DNA of 40,165 bases from Candidatus Babeliales bacterium (GTDB lineage Bacteria; Babelota; Babeliae; Babelales; Chromulinivoraceae). The stretch's first letter is position 1. Every line of letters begins with the position of its first letter. Positions 7,896 to 14,528 of the stretch are shown here, piece after piece. The stretch spans positions 1 to 40,165 of the forward strand of contig JAGOPI010000005.1 of NCBI GenBank assembly GCA_017992075.1, in the 5' to 3' direction. The notes under the pieces are model-generated. The model ran no database searches. It was not told the DNA's origin and saw only the letters and a list, made by a program, of their open reading frames with translations. A program made the translations under genes and the position numbers.

Positions 7896-9098
7896 TTAAC
7901 TCCAACGTTTTACAATTTCTTGTACCCTTTTTTTCATACTTTGCGCGTCATCTTTTTTTTGTAACAAATCATGCATAATTTTTGCAATAGTTTGAATGTC
8001 TTGAAGCGTTGCACCACGTGTAGTTATAGCTGCAGTCCCAATTCGAATACCGCCAGCAAGCAAGGGTGACAACGTGTCGCCAGGAATTGCATTTCGATTA
8101 ATAAATATATCAATTGTCTGCAGCAACTCTTCAACTTCTTTGCCATTCAAATTCAATGGTCGTACGTCAAGTAAAAGCATGTGCGTATCAGTGCCACCTG
8201 AAATAACTGTATAACCATGATCCGCAAAAAAGGTTGCCATCGCTTGCGCATTTGCAATCACTTGCTGCTGATACAGTTTAAATTCTTGAGTTTCTGCATG
8301 AGCACAAGCAACCGCTTTTGCTGCAATTTCATGCATAAAAGCACCACCTTGAATTCCTGGCATAACTGCTTTATCAATTTTTGCGGCTACATCTTTTTTG
8401 CATAAAATAACACCGCCCTTTGGTCCACGAAATGTTTTTTGCGTTGTCATCGTAACAACATCTGCAAATTGAACTGGAGATGGATGTACTCCTGCTGCAA
8501 TAAGTCCTGCAGTATGTGCAACATCTGCCATAAAGTATGCATTTACGCTTTTTGCAATATTGCTAAATCGAGCAAAATCGATCATACGAGGGTATGATGA
8601 CGCACCTGCAATAATTAATTTTGGTTTATGTTCATTTGCTAATTTTTCGACTTGGTCATAATCAATCAGATGAGTAATTGGATCAACACTATACGAAACA
8701 ATATTGTATAATTTTCCTGACATGTTGACAGCGTGCCCATGTGTTAAATGTCCACCATCGGACAATTTCATGCTCAAAATTGTGTCGCCAGGATTGAGCA
8801 ATGCAAAATATACAGCAAAATTTGCCTGTGACCCTGCATGAGGCTGCACATTTGCATGCTCTGCACCAAACAAATTTTTAAAACGTTGTATCGCTTCTGT
8901 TTCAATAACATCCACAAATTCACAGCCACTGTAATAACGAGTGCCTGGATAACCTTCAACATATTTATTCATTAAAACGCTACCCACCAAAATACAAACT
9001 TCTTGTGATGTGTAATTTTCCGAAGCAATTAAATTAATACCAATCTCTTGGCGTTTTTCTTCTTTTTGTAAAAAATCAAAAATAATATCTTGTTTCAT
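7896..9098 (-). CDS. glyA: Serine hydroxymethyltransferase
   Basis: A PLP enzyme that interconverts serine and glycine and charges tetrahydrofolate with a one-carbon unit. It has 400 residues, close to the E. coli 417. Visible motifs are NLIASENYTS (20-31), GYPGTRYYSGCEFVDVIE (49-66), MADVAHTAGLIAAGVHPSP (190-208, PLP-ring Asp192) and the PLP lysine at Lys221 in TTQKTFRGPKGG. The residue before that lysine is Gln, where His is nearly universal (TTHKT). The true start is ATG at 9098, not the adjacent upstream TTG, with GGGAG nine bases before it. It heads a two-gene unit with the exported SET protein. Confidence 0.97.
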   Translation of the reverse strand: MKQDIIFDFLQKEEKRQEIGINLIASENYTSQEVCILVGSVLMNKYVEGYPGTRYYSGCEFVDVIETEAIQRFKNLFGAEHANVQPHAGSQANFAVYFALLNPGDTILSMKLSDGGHLTHGHAVNMSGKLYNIVSYSVDPITHLIDYDQVEKLANEHKPKLIIAGASSYPRMIDFARFSNIAKSVNAYFMADVAHTAGLIAAGVHPSPVQFADVVTMTTQKTFRGPKGGVILCKKDVAAKIDKAVMPGIQGGAFMHEIAAKAVACAHAETQEFKLYQQQVIANAQAMATFFADHGYTVISGGTDTHMLLLDVRPLNLNGKEVEELLQTIDIFINRNAIPGDTLSPLLAGGIRIGTAAITTRGATLQDIQTIAKIMHDLLQKKDDAQSMKKRVQEIVKRWS

Positions 9099-9155
9099 CA
9101 AACACTCCCAAAAATAATGAATATTTTATAACGTAGCCAAAAGCAAGATAAAAAG

Positions 9156-9183
9156 AAAATCCCTGAATTTCTTCAGGGATTTT
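9156..9183 (-). terminator. Rho-independent terminator of the 9206-10213 hydrolase gene
   Basis: A perfect 12-bp stem, AAAATCCCTGAA (9156-9167) with TTCAGGGATTTT (9172-9183), and a four-base loop. The minus-strand side continues into a T-rich run. It lies just past the stop of the leftward hydrolase gene and insulates glyA. Confidence 0.85.
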
Positions 9184-9205
9184 AGATACTCATTCAATAT
9201 TATTT

Positions 9206-10213
9206 TTATCCTATGGCAGATCTTTTATTTTTTTCAATCAAATGGTTCCATGCATAAATTGACGCACCCGCAAGTCCAGCACCTAGCGCCATTTTTTTAT
9301 GAGTTTTTTGAAGCTGCTGTTGCAACTTTTTTTCATACAGAGCAACTTTTTCTTGCGCTTTAACAAGATCATATTGATAAGAATTCATAGCTACTGTTGC
9401 ATATTTTTCGTTATAAGCAAGTCCAAAATTTTTGTAAAAACTATGCACAGCTGTTAAATAATTTAAAGAATCTTCTTGCAATGAATAGGCATGTTTACCA
9501 TGCAATGGAACTAAAAAAACATTATTAAATCCATGCTCTTTAAAAGAAAGATACAACATCAACGCATGTTCAAAAGGAATGTTACAATCATCTTTTGAAT
9601 GCAAAATTAAAATAGGCAATTCCTTGTTTAAAATATTTTTAACTGCTTGAACAGGAGGAATTGAATTTTTTGGATATGCTTGAAAAAAAAATCTAAAAAA
9701 CTTTTCATCATGTTTGCAAGAAAGACCAATTTTTGCCATTTTTGCATGCAATAATGCTGGCATGCTTGCAGGCGTAGCTTCAATTATTAACGCTTTTAAA
9801 TTTTCAGGATTATATTGCGCAATGTAATTAATTGCAGCAGAACCACCACGACAAATTCCAAACAAAACAAACGATTCATCAACAAAATTTTGCTCAACGC
9901 TTGATGCTATAACTTTTAAATCAGCCCCTTGTCCCATAAAAGCCTGAGAAATATTTAGATTTTTTTTCCATACACGAGCAACTGAAGCAATGAATCGATT
10001 TATGCCAACTCCAACCTCTTTTTGAGTGTCTGGAAGCGCAGGAGCTTGATATTTTTCAGGCGTAGAAAATGCCTCTTTTTGCTTTTGTACATCTTCTGGA
10101 TTTCCTGTATACCCATGAATATACAAAGTTGATACGTTTTGATCTGCTAGAACAACATCAATCAACAAAAGAAAACAAAAAATATATAGAAAAAATTTCT
10201 GAACTTGTATCAC
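9206..10213 (-). CDS. Exported alpha/beta-hydrolase with Cys-type nucleophile elbow and C-terminal coil
   Basis: An alpha/beta-hydrolase fold protein of unknown substrate. The strand and oxyanion segment TLYIHGYTGN comes first, then the nucleophile elbow FGICRGGSAA, where Cys replaces the usual Ser (GxCxG as in dienelactone hydrolases). A probable Asp lies in ILHSKDDCNIP and a His in PLHGKHAYS. The C-terminus holds a coiled-coil stretch (KAQEKVALYEKKLQQQLQKT) and a short hydrophobic segment (MALGAGLAGASIYAW). I prefer GTG at 10213, with TTAGGGA six bases before it, because it begins a normal signal peptide (QKFFLYIFCFLLLIDVVLA). An in-frame ATG at 10249 would add 12 residues and overlap the upstream thioredoxin-like gene. 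The close spacing suggests an operon with that gene. Confidence 0.75.
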   Translation of the reverse strand: MIQVQKFFLYIFCFLLLIDVVLADQNVSTLYIHGYTGNPEDVQKQKEAFSTPEKYQAPALPDTQKEVGVGINRFIASVARVWKKNLNISQAFMGQGADLKVIASSVEQNFVDESFVLFGICRGGSAAINYIAQYNPENLKALIIEATPASMPALLHAKMAKIGLSCKHDEKFFRFFFQAYPKNSIPPVQAVKNILNKELPILILHSKDDCNIPFEHALMLYLSFKEHGFNNVFLVPLHGKHAYSLQEDSLNYLTAVHSFYKNFGLAYNEKYATVAMNSYQYDLVKAQEKVALYEKKLQQQLQKTHKKMALGAGLAGASIYAWNHLIEKNKRSAIG

Positions 10214-10232
10214 AAAAATCCCTAAATCTGTT

Positions 10233-10835
10233 TTAAAAATTGCGATCATTCATAAATTCTTCAAAATAACGGTGCGCTGGAGCATTCGTTAATATTTTTT
10301 GAGCAACGCCAGATTTTACATGCCAAACTTCAGGAGTTCCTTCATAGTACCAACAATCAGTATCTTCATTGCTAAAAACTTCTTCATTTTTGCGCACGTT
10401 AACCATAAAAACTGATTTGCCGACAGCGCGTAAATTTTGCACACGCGTTTCAATTGCAGCAAGTAAGTTTGCACAAGGAACACACCCAGGCTTATAAGCA
10501 ATTAAATAGCTATTTTCTTGTTTTTGCGCCCACTCTTCAAGCTGTTGTCTGTTTTCAAATTCAAGCTCTGGAACTACAGAGTTTTTTTTCTGACCATTAA
10601 AATATTGATAAGCTGCTTCTGTTGAATAATCACACTGCGACGAGCTAAAACGATCAGTTTCTTTATGGTATTCTTTACAAAAAACATTATTTTCTGCGCG
10701 AAAAAAATACTCTTTTAATCGCTTACCTTCTTCTGTACCTAGTTCCATTTCTACAAATGGATGCAGGCCCTCTTGACTAAGAATTACGCCTGATGCAACA
10801 AGAAAAAACAGACTGAACAGATGTTTCATTTTCAT
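10233..10835 (-). CDS. Exported thioredoxin-like protein with CVPC motif
   Basis: A 200-residue protein with a signal peptide (MKMKHLFSLFFLVASGVILS). About 90 residues follow that I do not recognise, then a thioredoxin-fold domain: YLIAYKPGCVPCANLLAAIE carries a CxxC redox pair and GTPEVWHVKSG provides the cis-proline loop. Outside the cytoplasm such proteins reduce or rearrange disulfides. The presence of several Cys-containing exported proteins nearby fits that role, but no specific partner can be named. AAAGGG lies eight bases before ATG. It is upstream of, and probably cotranscribed with, the alpha/beta-hydrolase. Confidence 0.8.
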   Translation of the reverse strand: MKMKHLFSLFFLVASGVILSQEGLHPFVEMELGTEEGKRLKEYFFRAENNVFCKEYHKETDRFSSSQCDYSTEAAYQYFNGQKKNSVVPELEFENRQQLEEWAQKQENSYLIAYKPGCVPCANLLAAIETRVQNLRAVGKSVFMVNVRKNEEVFSNEDTDCWYYEGTPEVWHVKSGVAQKILTNAPAHRYFEEFMNDRNF

Positions 10836-10927
10836 AGAAATAACCCTTTAAAAACCCCACCATAAATAATTACTTGACTATGTTCGTTTATTAAAAAAAA
10901 TATTGTAAGCGAATGGTTATACTGGTT

Positions 10928-11398
10928 TTATTTTTCAAAATTTGGTAAAAAACTTTGAAAATTTGCGGATGAAAATGAATTTAAAAAGATTTGATTAATT
11001 TCTTCTGAGCTGAAAAAGTCCTTGCATTCATTCATTGTTTTCTCATCCATCACAACAGTTCCAACGTTAATATTTCCATTGTCGCCAGAAGTTACATTGA
11101 TCAATTTTGGATTGTGCTTTGATGTTATAATTCCAACATTAGTGATACCACCAAATGTTACAACATCAAGATTTTTTGCTGATGGCGCAATATTGACGAT
11201 TCCATCATGCACAATGACAACATTACTTTTTTTTGATACTAATTTTTCATAATATGCAATTTGTTTTTGAGCTTGAGCTAGTTCTTTTTGAGCTTGCTGA
11301 AGCATCATTTCAACTGTTACAGCATTTGATTCATCGCTGTAAATTGATCCTGTTGAAATACAAGTTAAAATAAAACATATTTTTTTATGAATTTTCAT
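10928..11398 (-). CDS. Exported protein of unknown function, coiled coil plus beta-rich domain
   Basis: A 156-residue protein that I cannot place in a family. A signal peptide (MKIHKKICFILTCISTGSIYS) precedes a short coiled coil (EMMLQQAQKELAQAQKQIAYYEKL split over residues 30-53). A Val/Ile/Gly/Asn-rich segment with a possible short beta repeat follows (IVHDGIVNI, VVTFGGITNVGII, NINVGTVVM), then a Phe/Ser-rich end. The coil could drive oligomerisation. Codon usage matches its neighbours. It is separated by 92 bp from the next gene and reads away from gdx. Confidence 0.6.
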   Translation of the reverse strand: MKIHKKICFILTCISTGSIYSDESNAVTVEMMLQQAQKELAQAQKQIAYYEKLVSKKSNVVIVHDGIVNIAPSAKNLDVVTFGGITNVGIITSKHNPKLINVTSGDNGNINVGTVVMDEKTMNECKDFFSSEEINQIFLNSFSSANFQSFLPNFEK

Positions 11399-11443
11399 GA
11401 ATGTAAACCCCTTAAAGTGAAAAGGTTATATTTAATATATTAT

Positions 11444-11460
11444 CAAAATTGACAATTTTG
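11444..11460. promoter_or_regulatory. Operator-like palindrome in a divergent intergenic region
   Basis: CAAAATT-GAC-AATTTTG is a perfect 7-bp inverted repeat with a 3-base centre. It lies between the leftward gene at 11398 and gdx at 11532, and overlaps a TTGACA hexamer (11449-11454). A regulator site is possible; chance is also possible in AT-rich DNA. Confidence 0.3.
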
Positions 11461-11531
11461 GCAAAAGATAGATTTTGTATAAAAAGTTAGTTAAAAATGT
11501 ATGATGCTTTTTAGCATGATTGTGGGGATTA

Positions 11532-11852
11532 ATGAACGGTTGGATATATTTAATTTTAGCTGGTCTTTGTGAAATTGTTTGGGCTGTAGGATTGAAATTT
11601 ACTAATAATTTTTCAAAATTTATTCCTTCAGAGGTTGTCATATTTACTATGTGCCTAAGTATCATTTTTTTAAATTTTTCCTTAAAAACCATCCCCTTAA
11701 GCGTTTCTTATACAATTTGGACTGGTATTGGGGTTGTAGGCACTATTATTTTTGGTCTATTGTTTTTTCATGAAACATTAAACTTGTTGCGCTTAATATC
11801 ACTATCATTGATTATTTTGGGAATTATCGGTTGCAAGCTCTCTATGGGATAA
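11532..11852 (+). CDS. gdx: Small multidrug resistance protein, SugE/Gdx guanidinium exporter type
   Basis: A 106-residue, four-helix inner-membrane antiporter that works as a dual-topology dimer. The conserved membrane Glu14 (AGLCEIVWAVGLKFTNNF) and the WTGIGVVGT loop closely match E. coli SugE/Gdx rather than EmrE. In characterised relatives this subtype exports guanidinium in exchange for protons. ATG at 11532 follows GGGG with short spacing; an upstream in-frame start at 11520 would add four residues of no value. It is a single gene with no paired SMR partner beside it. No guanidine riboswitch could be recognised upstream. Confidence 0.9.
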   Translation: MNGWIYLILAGLCEIVWAVGLKFTNNFSKFIPSEVVIFTMCLSIIFLNFSLKTIPLSVSYTIWTGIGVVGTIIFGLLFFHETLNLLRLISLSLIILGIIGCKLSMG

Positions 11853-11985
11853 TTAAATTATCTTGTCAGGAACATCCTGTTGATACCATTCCAAAAATTA
11901 TTCCAGTAGTGCCAACTATTAAGGTCACTGTTTTTCCAAAATTGCAAAATATACCTTTGTACGAACAAAGCATTCAATCCAATAA

Positions 11986-12013
11986 TTTACTTTTTTTAGG
12001 CTTACTTTATACT
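11986..12013 (+). promoter_or_regulatory. Candidate promoter of efp-nusB
   Basis: TTTACT (11986-11991), 16 bases, then TATACT (12008-12013), about 50 bases before the efp start. The -10 is a strong match and the -35 is 4 of 6. Confidence 0.45.
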
Positions 12014-12065
12014 TAAAAACAAGTATCGATTAAATCTCTTTTCTGTCTATAAGGAGTCTATTCTC

Positions 12066-12632
12066 GTGATCGCAACCATGGATTTTAAAAAAGGCAAAAA
12101 AATTCTATTTAACAATGCTCCGTACATGATTTTGGAATACATTTCCGTTAAACCTGGAAAGGGTGGCGCGTACATTCGAACCAAAATGAAAAACATGATC
12201 ACAGGGCTCATTCACGAAGAAACATTCCGATCTGGTGAAAAATTTGAAGATCCAAACCTTGAATACAAAGATATGCAATATTTGTATGAACAAGATGGTT
12301 TATACCATTTCATGGATCTTGATTCTTATGAACAATATTCTTTCAGTAAAGATCAAATCGAAGAAGCTTTCGACTATTTAAAAGAACAAGAAATTTACAA
12401 CATCATTTATTTTCAAGAAAAACCACTTGCGGTAACTCCTCCAATGTTTATGCAGCTTAAGGTTGCTTCATGCCCTCCGGGTGTTCGTGGCAATAGCGCA
12501 CAAGGTGGCGTTAACAAACCATGCACCATGGAAACAGGAATCGTCATTCAAGCACCTTTGTTTGTTGCTGAAGGCGACACGTTAAAAGTTGACACGCGAA
12601 CCAATGAATACATTGAACGAGTAAGCAAATAA
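12066..12632 (+). CDS. efp: Elongation factor P
   Basis: Binds ribosomes stalled at polyproline stretches and helps peptide-bond formation. At 188 residues it is full length, with three domains: KOW-like (1-65), central OB (about 66-128) and C-terminal OB, including the signature VASCPPGVRGNSAQGGVNKPCTMETG in the last third. The tip Lys32 in VKPGKGGAYIRTK aligns with the residue that E. coli beta-lysylates; the modifying enzymes are not in this window. The start is GTG at 12066, behind a strong TAAGGAG. The TAA stop shares one base with the nusB ATG, so the two are translationally coupled. Confidence 0.97.
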   Translation: MIATMDFKKGKKILFNNAPYMILEYISVKPGKGGAYIRTKMKNMITGLIHEETFRSGEKFEDPNLEYKDMQYLYEQDGLYHFMDLDSYEQYSFSKDQIEEAFDYLKEQEIYNIIYFQEKPLAVTPPMFMQLKVASCPPGVRGNSAQGGVNKPCTMETGIVIQAPLFVAEGDTLKVDTRTNEYIERVSK

Positions 12633-13153
12633 TGGAAAACGATAAGCAAAATGATCAAATAAATTCATTAGATCTTGAAATTCCTCAACCAGAAATTGCT
12701 TGCGAAACGCTTGATCAAATTATTCAATCTCGACGCAAATTCCGTTCACTTTTGTTTCATATTTTATATGCAGTTGACGCACTTGATTACGATACAACTG
12801 CAAGCGAAGTAGCAGAAAAACTTAATAATACCTACGATACTGATATTCCCTTAGATGGTGACATTGTAAACACGGTAACCGACATTGCTGCTCGACGCCA
12901 TGAGCTTGATCAAACGCTTGTTCCATTTTTGGAAAATTGGCGATTTGAACGTATTGGTAAATGCACACTTTTGGTTTTGCGTTATGCAATTTGGGAACTT
13001 TTGTACACAAAAACACCACACAACATCATCATCAATGAAGCAATTGAACTTGCTAAATGTTTTTCTGAAAAAGATGCTTATAAATTCGTCAACGGTATTC
13101 TTGATAAAATTTCAAATAAATATAAAAATAACGCAACTGAAATGATTGAGTAA
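12632..13153 (+). CDS. nusB: Transcription antitermination protein NusB
   Basis: NusB with NusE (S10) forms the boxA-binding part of the antitermination complex used for rRNA transcription. Its 173 residues include an extended acidic N-terminus before the fold begins at SRRKFRSLLFHILYAVDA. The family C-terminal block IIINEAIELAKCFSEKDAYK followed by FVNGILDKI is clear. The ATG overlaps the efp stop by one base. The gene ends 67 bp from a convergent hydrolase gene, and I see no obvious terminator between them. Confidence 0.95.
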   Translation: MENDKQNDQINSLDLEIPQPEIACETLDQIIQSRRKFRSLLFHILYAVDALDYDTTASEVAEKLNNTYDTDIPLDGDIVNTVTDIAARRHELDQTLVPFLENWRFERIGKCTLLVLRYAIWELLYTKTPHNIIINEAIELAKCFSEKDAYKFVNGILDKISNKYKNNATEMIE

Positions 13154-13220
13154 CAAAATCCGCTATGGCTTAAATACAAACATTTTAAGAACATAAAAGA
13201 CACTCAATTTAGAAAAAAAA

Positions 13221-14024
13221 TTATTTTATTTTTTGTTGATTTCTAAAAAATGCCATAGTCATCATCCATTGAGTTTGTTTGTCCAATTCAAGCAGAGAGG
13301 TTTGATCATGCTGCAAAGCGTATTGCGGCGCAGCGTATTTAAAAAATCGAATCATACCGGGTTGATTGCATAAAAAATTTTCAAAATTGCCCATTTTACA
13401 ATGTACAAAAAATTCATCAATTTTTAACAAATCTTTACCAATCATCGGATCATGTAGTTGTCCATGTGAAGGATGCTGATCATCAAGCATTACTGAAATA
13501 TTTGCTAATCGCTCATGTGATGCAAAAGTACGATCATGAGCACCATTGACCGGTTGAATCATGTCCCCAAATGAAAATAAATTATAAAATTTTTCAATCA
13601 CCTGCATATCAGGATAAATTTTCATACTTGGATCAACAGGTACACCCAACGCATACAATTTTTTAATTTTAAAAAAATTTGATTCTTTTTGACCCATGAG
13701 CTGACTTGTCAAAATTGCAACAGTTGCTCCATGACTATGTCCAATTAAAATAACTGAATCATATGACTCAATTAATTTTTGCAAACGAACAGCAGCTTCC
13801 ATTTGAAAATGATAACTCAACTTTGCCGACCAAGGAAATGAAACAACTTGATCAACGATTTTTATTTCTTGAGCAGAGCGATACACAGCTTTAAAAAAAT
13901 CTCCATGCGGTTGATGCCAGGATTCACTTTGAGCCCATGTTCCATGAATAATAATGCAAGCTGAGGTTGCAAATAATGTTTGAACAAACAACAAAATTAA
14001 TCCAAAATAGTAAAATTTGCACAT
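13221..14024 (-). CDS. Exported alpha/beta-hydrolase, lipase/esterase-like
   Basis: A 267-residue protein with a signal peptide (CKFYYFGLILLFVQTLFATS). The oxyanion segment IIIHGTWAQ and the nucleophile elbow VILIGHSHGATVA (GxSxG) place it among lipase-like alpha/beta-hydrolases. A possible Asp lies in SFGDMIQPVNG and a later His in HPSHGQ. The substrate is unknown. ATG at 14024 is chosen because GGGGAG sits seven bases before it and the signal peptide then begins immediately; a longer reading from 14066 would start inside a hairpin. It is downstream of rpsA-ndk but separated from them by a strong terminator. Confidence 0.8.
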   Translation of the reverse strand: MCKFYYFGLILLFVQTLFATSACIIIHGTWAQSESWHQPHGDFFKAVYRSAQEIKIVDQVVSFPWSAKLSYHFQMEAAVRLQKLIESYDSVILIGHSHGATVAILTSQLMGQKESNFFKIKKLYALGVPVDPSMKIYPDMQVIEKFYNLFSFGDMIQPVNGAHDRTFASHERLANISVMLDDQHPSHGQLHDPMIGKDLLKIDEFFVHCKMGNFENFLCNQPGMIRFFKYAAPQYALQHDQTSLLELDKQTQWMMTMAFFRNQQKIK

Positions 14025-14028
14025 AAAA

Positions 14029-14061
14029 AAGCTCCCCGAATTTTTACAATTCGAAGAGCTT
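14029..14061 (-). promoter_or_regulatory. Leader hairpin enclosing the ribosome site of the lipase-like gene
   Basis: On the minus-strand transcript AAGCTCTTCGAATT (14061-14048) can pair with AATTCGGGGAGCTT (14042-14029) across all 14 positions, with two G-U pairs and a five-base loop. A run of six T ends at the ATG. The GGGGAG ribosome site lies in the 3' arm. The shape is that of an intrinsic terminator or an attenuator placed directly on the start site. Confidence 0.6.
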
Positions 14062-14083
14062 AACATTTTTTAAAATTGACAAC

Positions 14084-14116
14084 AAAAAAGGGTGCATACT
14101 TTATGCACCCTTTTTT
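14084..14116 (-). terminator. Rho-independent terminator of rpsA-ndk
   Basis: A perfect 15-bp stem, AAAAAAGGGTGCATA (14084-14098) with TATGCACCCTTTTTT (14102-14116), and a three-base loop. It lies 14 bases past the ndk stop, with U-runs on either strand. Confidence 0.9.
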
Positions 14117-14130
14117 GTAAGTTTTACAAC

Positions 14131-14526
14131 TTAAAAGAAAATTGCCAACTCGCGCGCTGCGCTTGCAGACGAATCTGAACCATGAACTGCATTTTGATCC
14201 AAGCTATTACCGTACAATGCACGAATTGTGCCTTGCGCTGCATTTGCTGGATTTGTTGCACCCATAAGTTCTCGCCATGAAGCGACTGCTTCATTTTTTT
14301 GCAATTTAAGCACAATTAATGGCGATGCTGTCATAATTGAAACCAAACCATTGTAAAACGGTTTGCCTTCATGTTCAGCATACAAAGCTTGCGCTTGAGC
14401 TTGATTCATCGTGATTTTTTTCATCTCGACAATTTCAAAACCAGCAGCTTCAATCATATCAATGATTTTTCCACTAAATTTGCTTTTTACAGCGTGAGGT
14501 TTAATGATCGCAAATGTTTGTTGCAT
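14131..14526 (-). CDS. ndk: Nucleoside diphosphate kinase
   Basis: Transfers the gamma-phosphate of ATP to other NDPs through a phosphohistidine. Its 131 residues are slightly fewer than the usual 140 or so. Lys9 lies in FAIIKPHAV, the conserved core is RELMGATNPANAAQGTIRAL (85-104) and the catalytic His115 is in NAVHGSDS. The kpn-loop region is present (GKPFYNGLVSIMTASP). It starts 2 bp after the rpsA stop, so it is the second gene of a two-gene operon ended by the hairpin at 14084-14116. Confidence 0.97.
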   Translation of the reverse strand: MQQTFAIIKPHAVKSKFSGKIIDMIEAAGFEIVEMKKITMNQAQAQALYAEHEGKPFYNGLVSIMTASPLIVLKLQKNEAVASWRELMGATNPANAAQGTIRALYGNSLDQNAVHGSDSSASAARELAIFF

Positions 14527-14528
14527 AT

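Noticed and set aside
11399-11531. Guanidine riboswitch upstream of gdx
   Set aside because: No paired ACGR-loop hairpins (guanidine-II) or guanidine-I/III landmarks were found, only a small palindrome and a weak ATGC..GCAT hairpin.
11831-12016. Short + strand ORF of 61 codons after gdx
   Set aside because: It overlaps the gdx end, starts with TTG without a ribosome site, and its Pro/Ile/Val composition looks like non-coding translation. The efp promoter falls inside it.
13154-13220. Terminator between nusB and the convergent hydrolase gene
   Set aside because: No convincing GC stem followed by a T-run was found in this gap.
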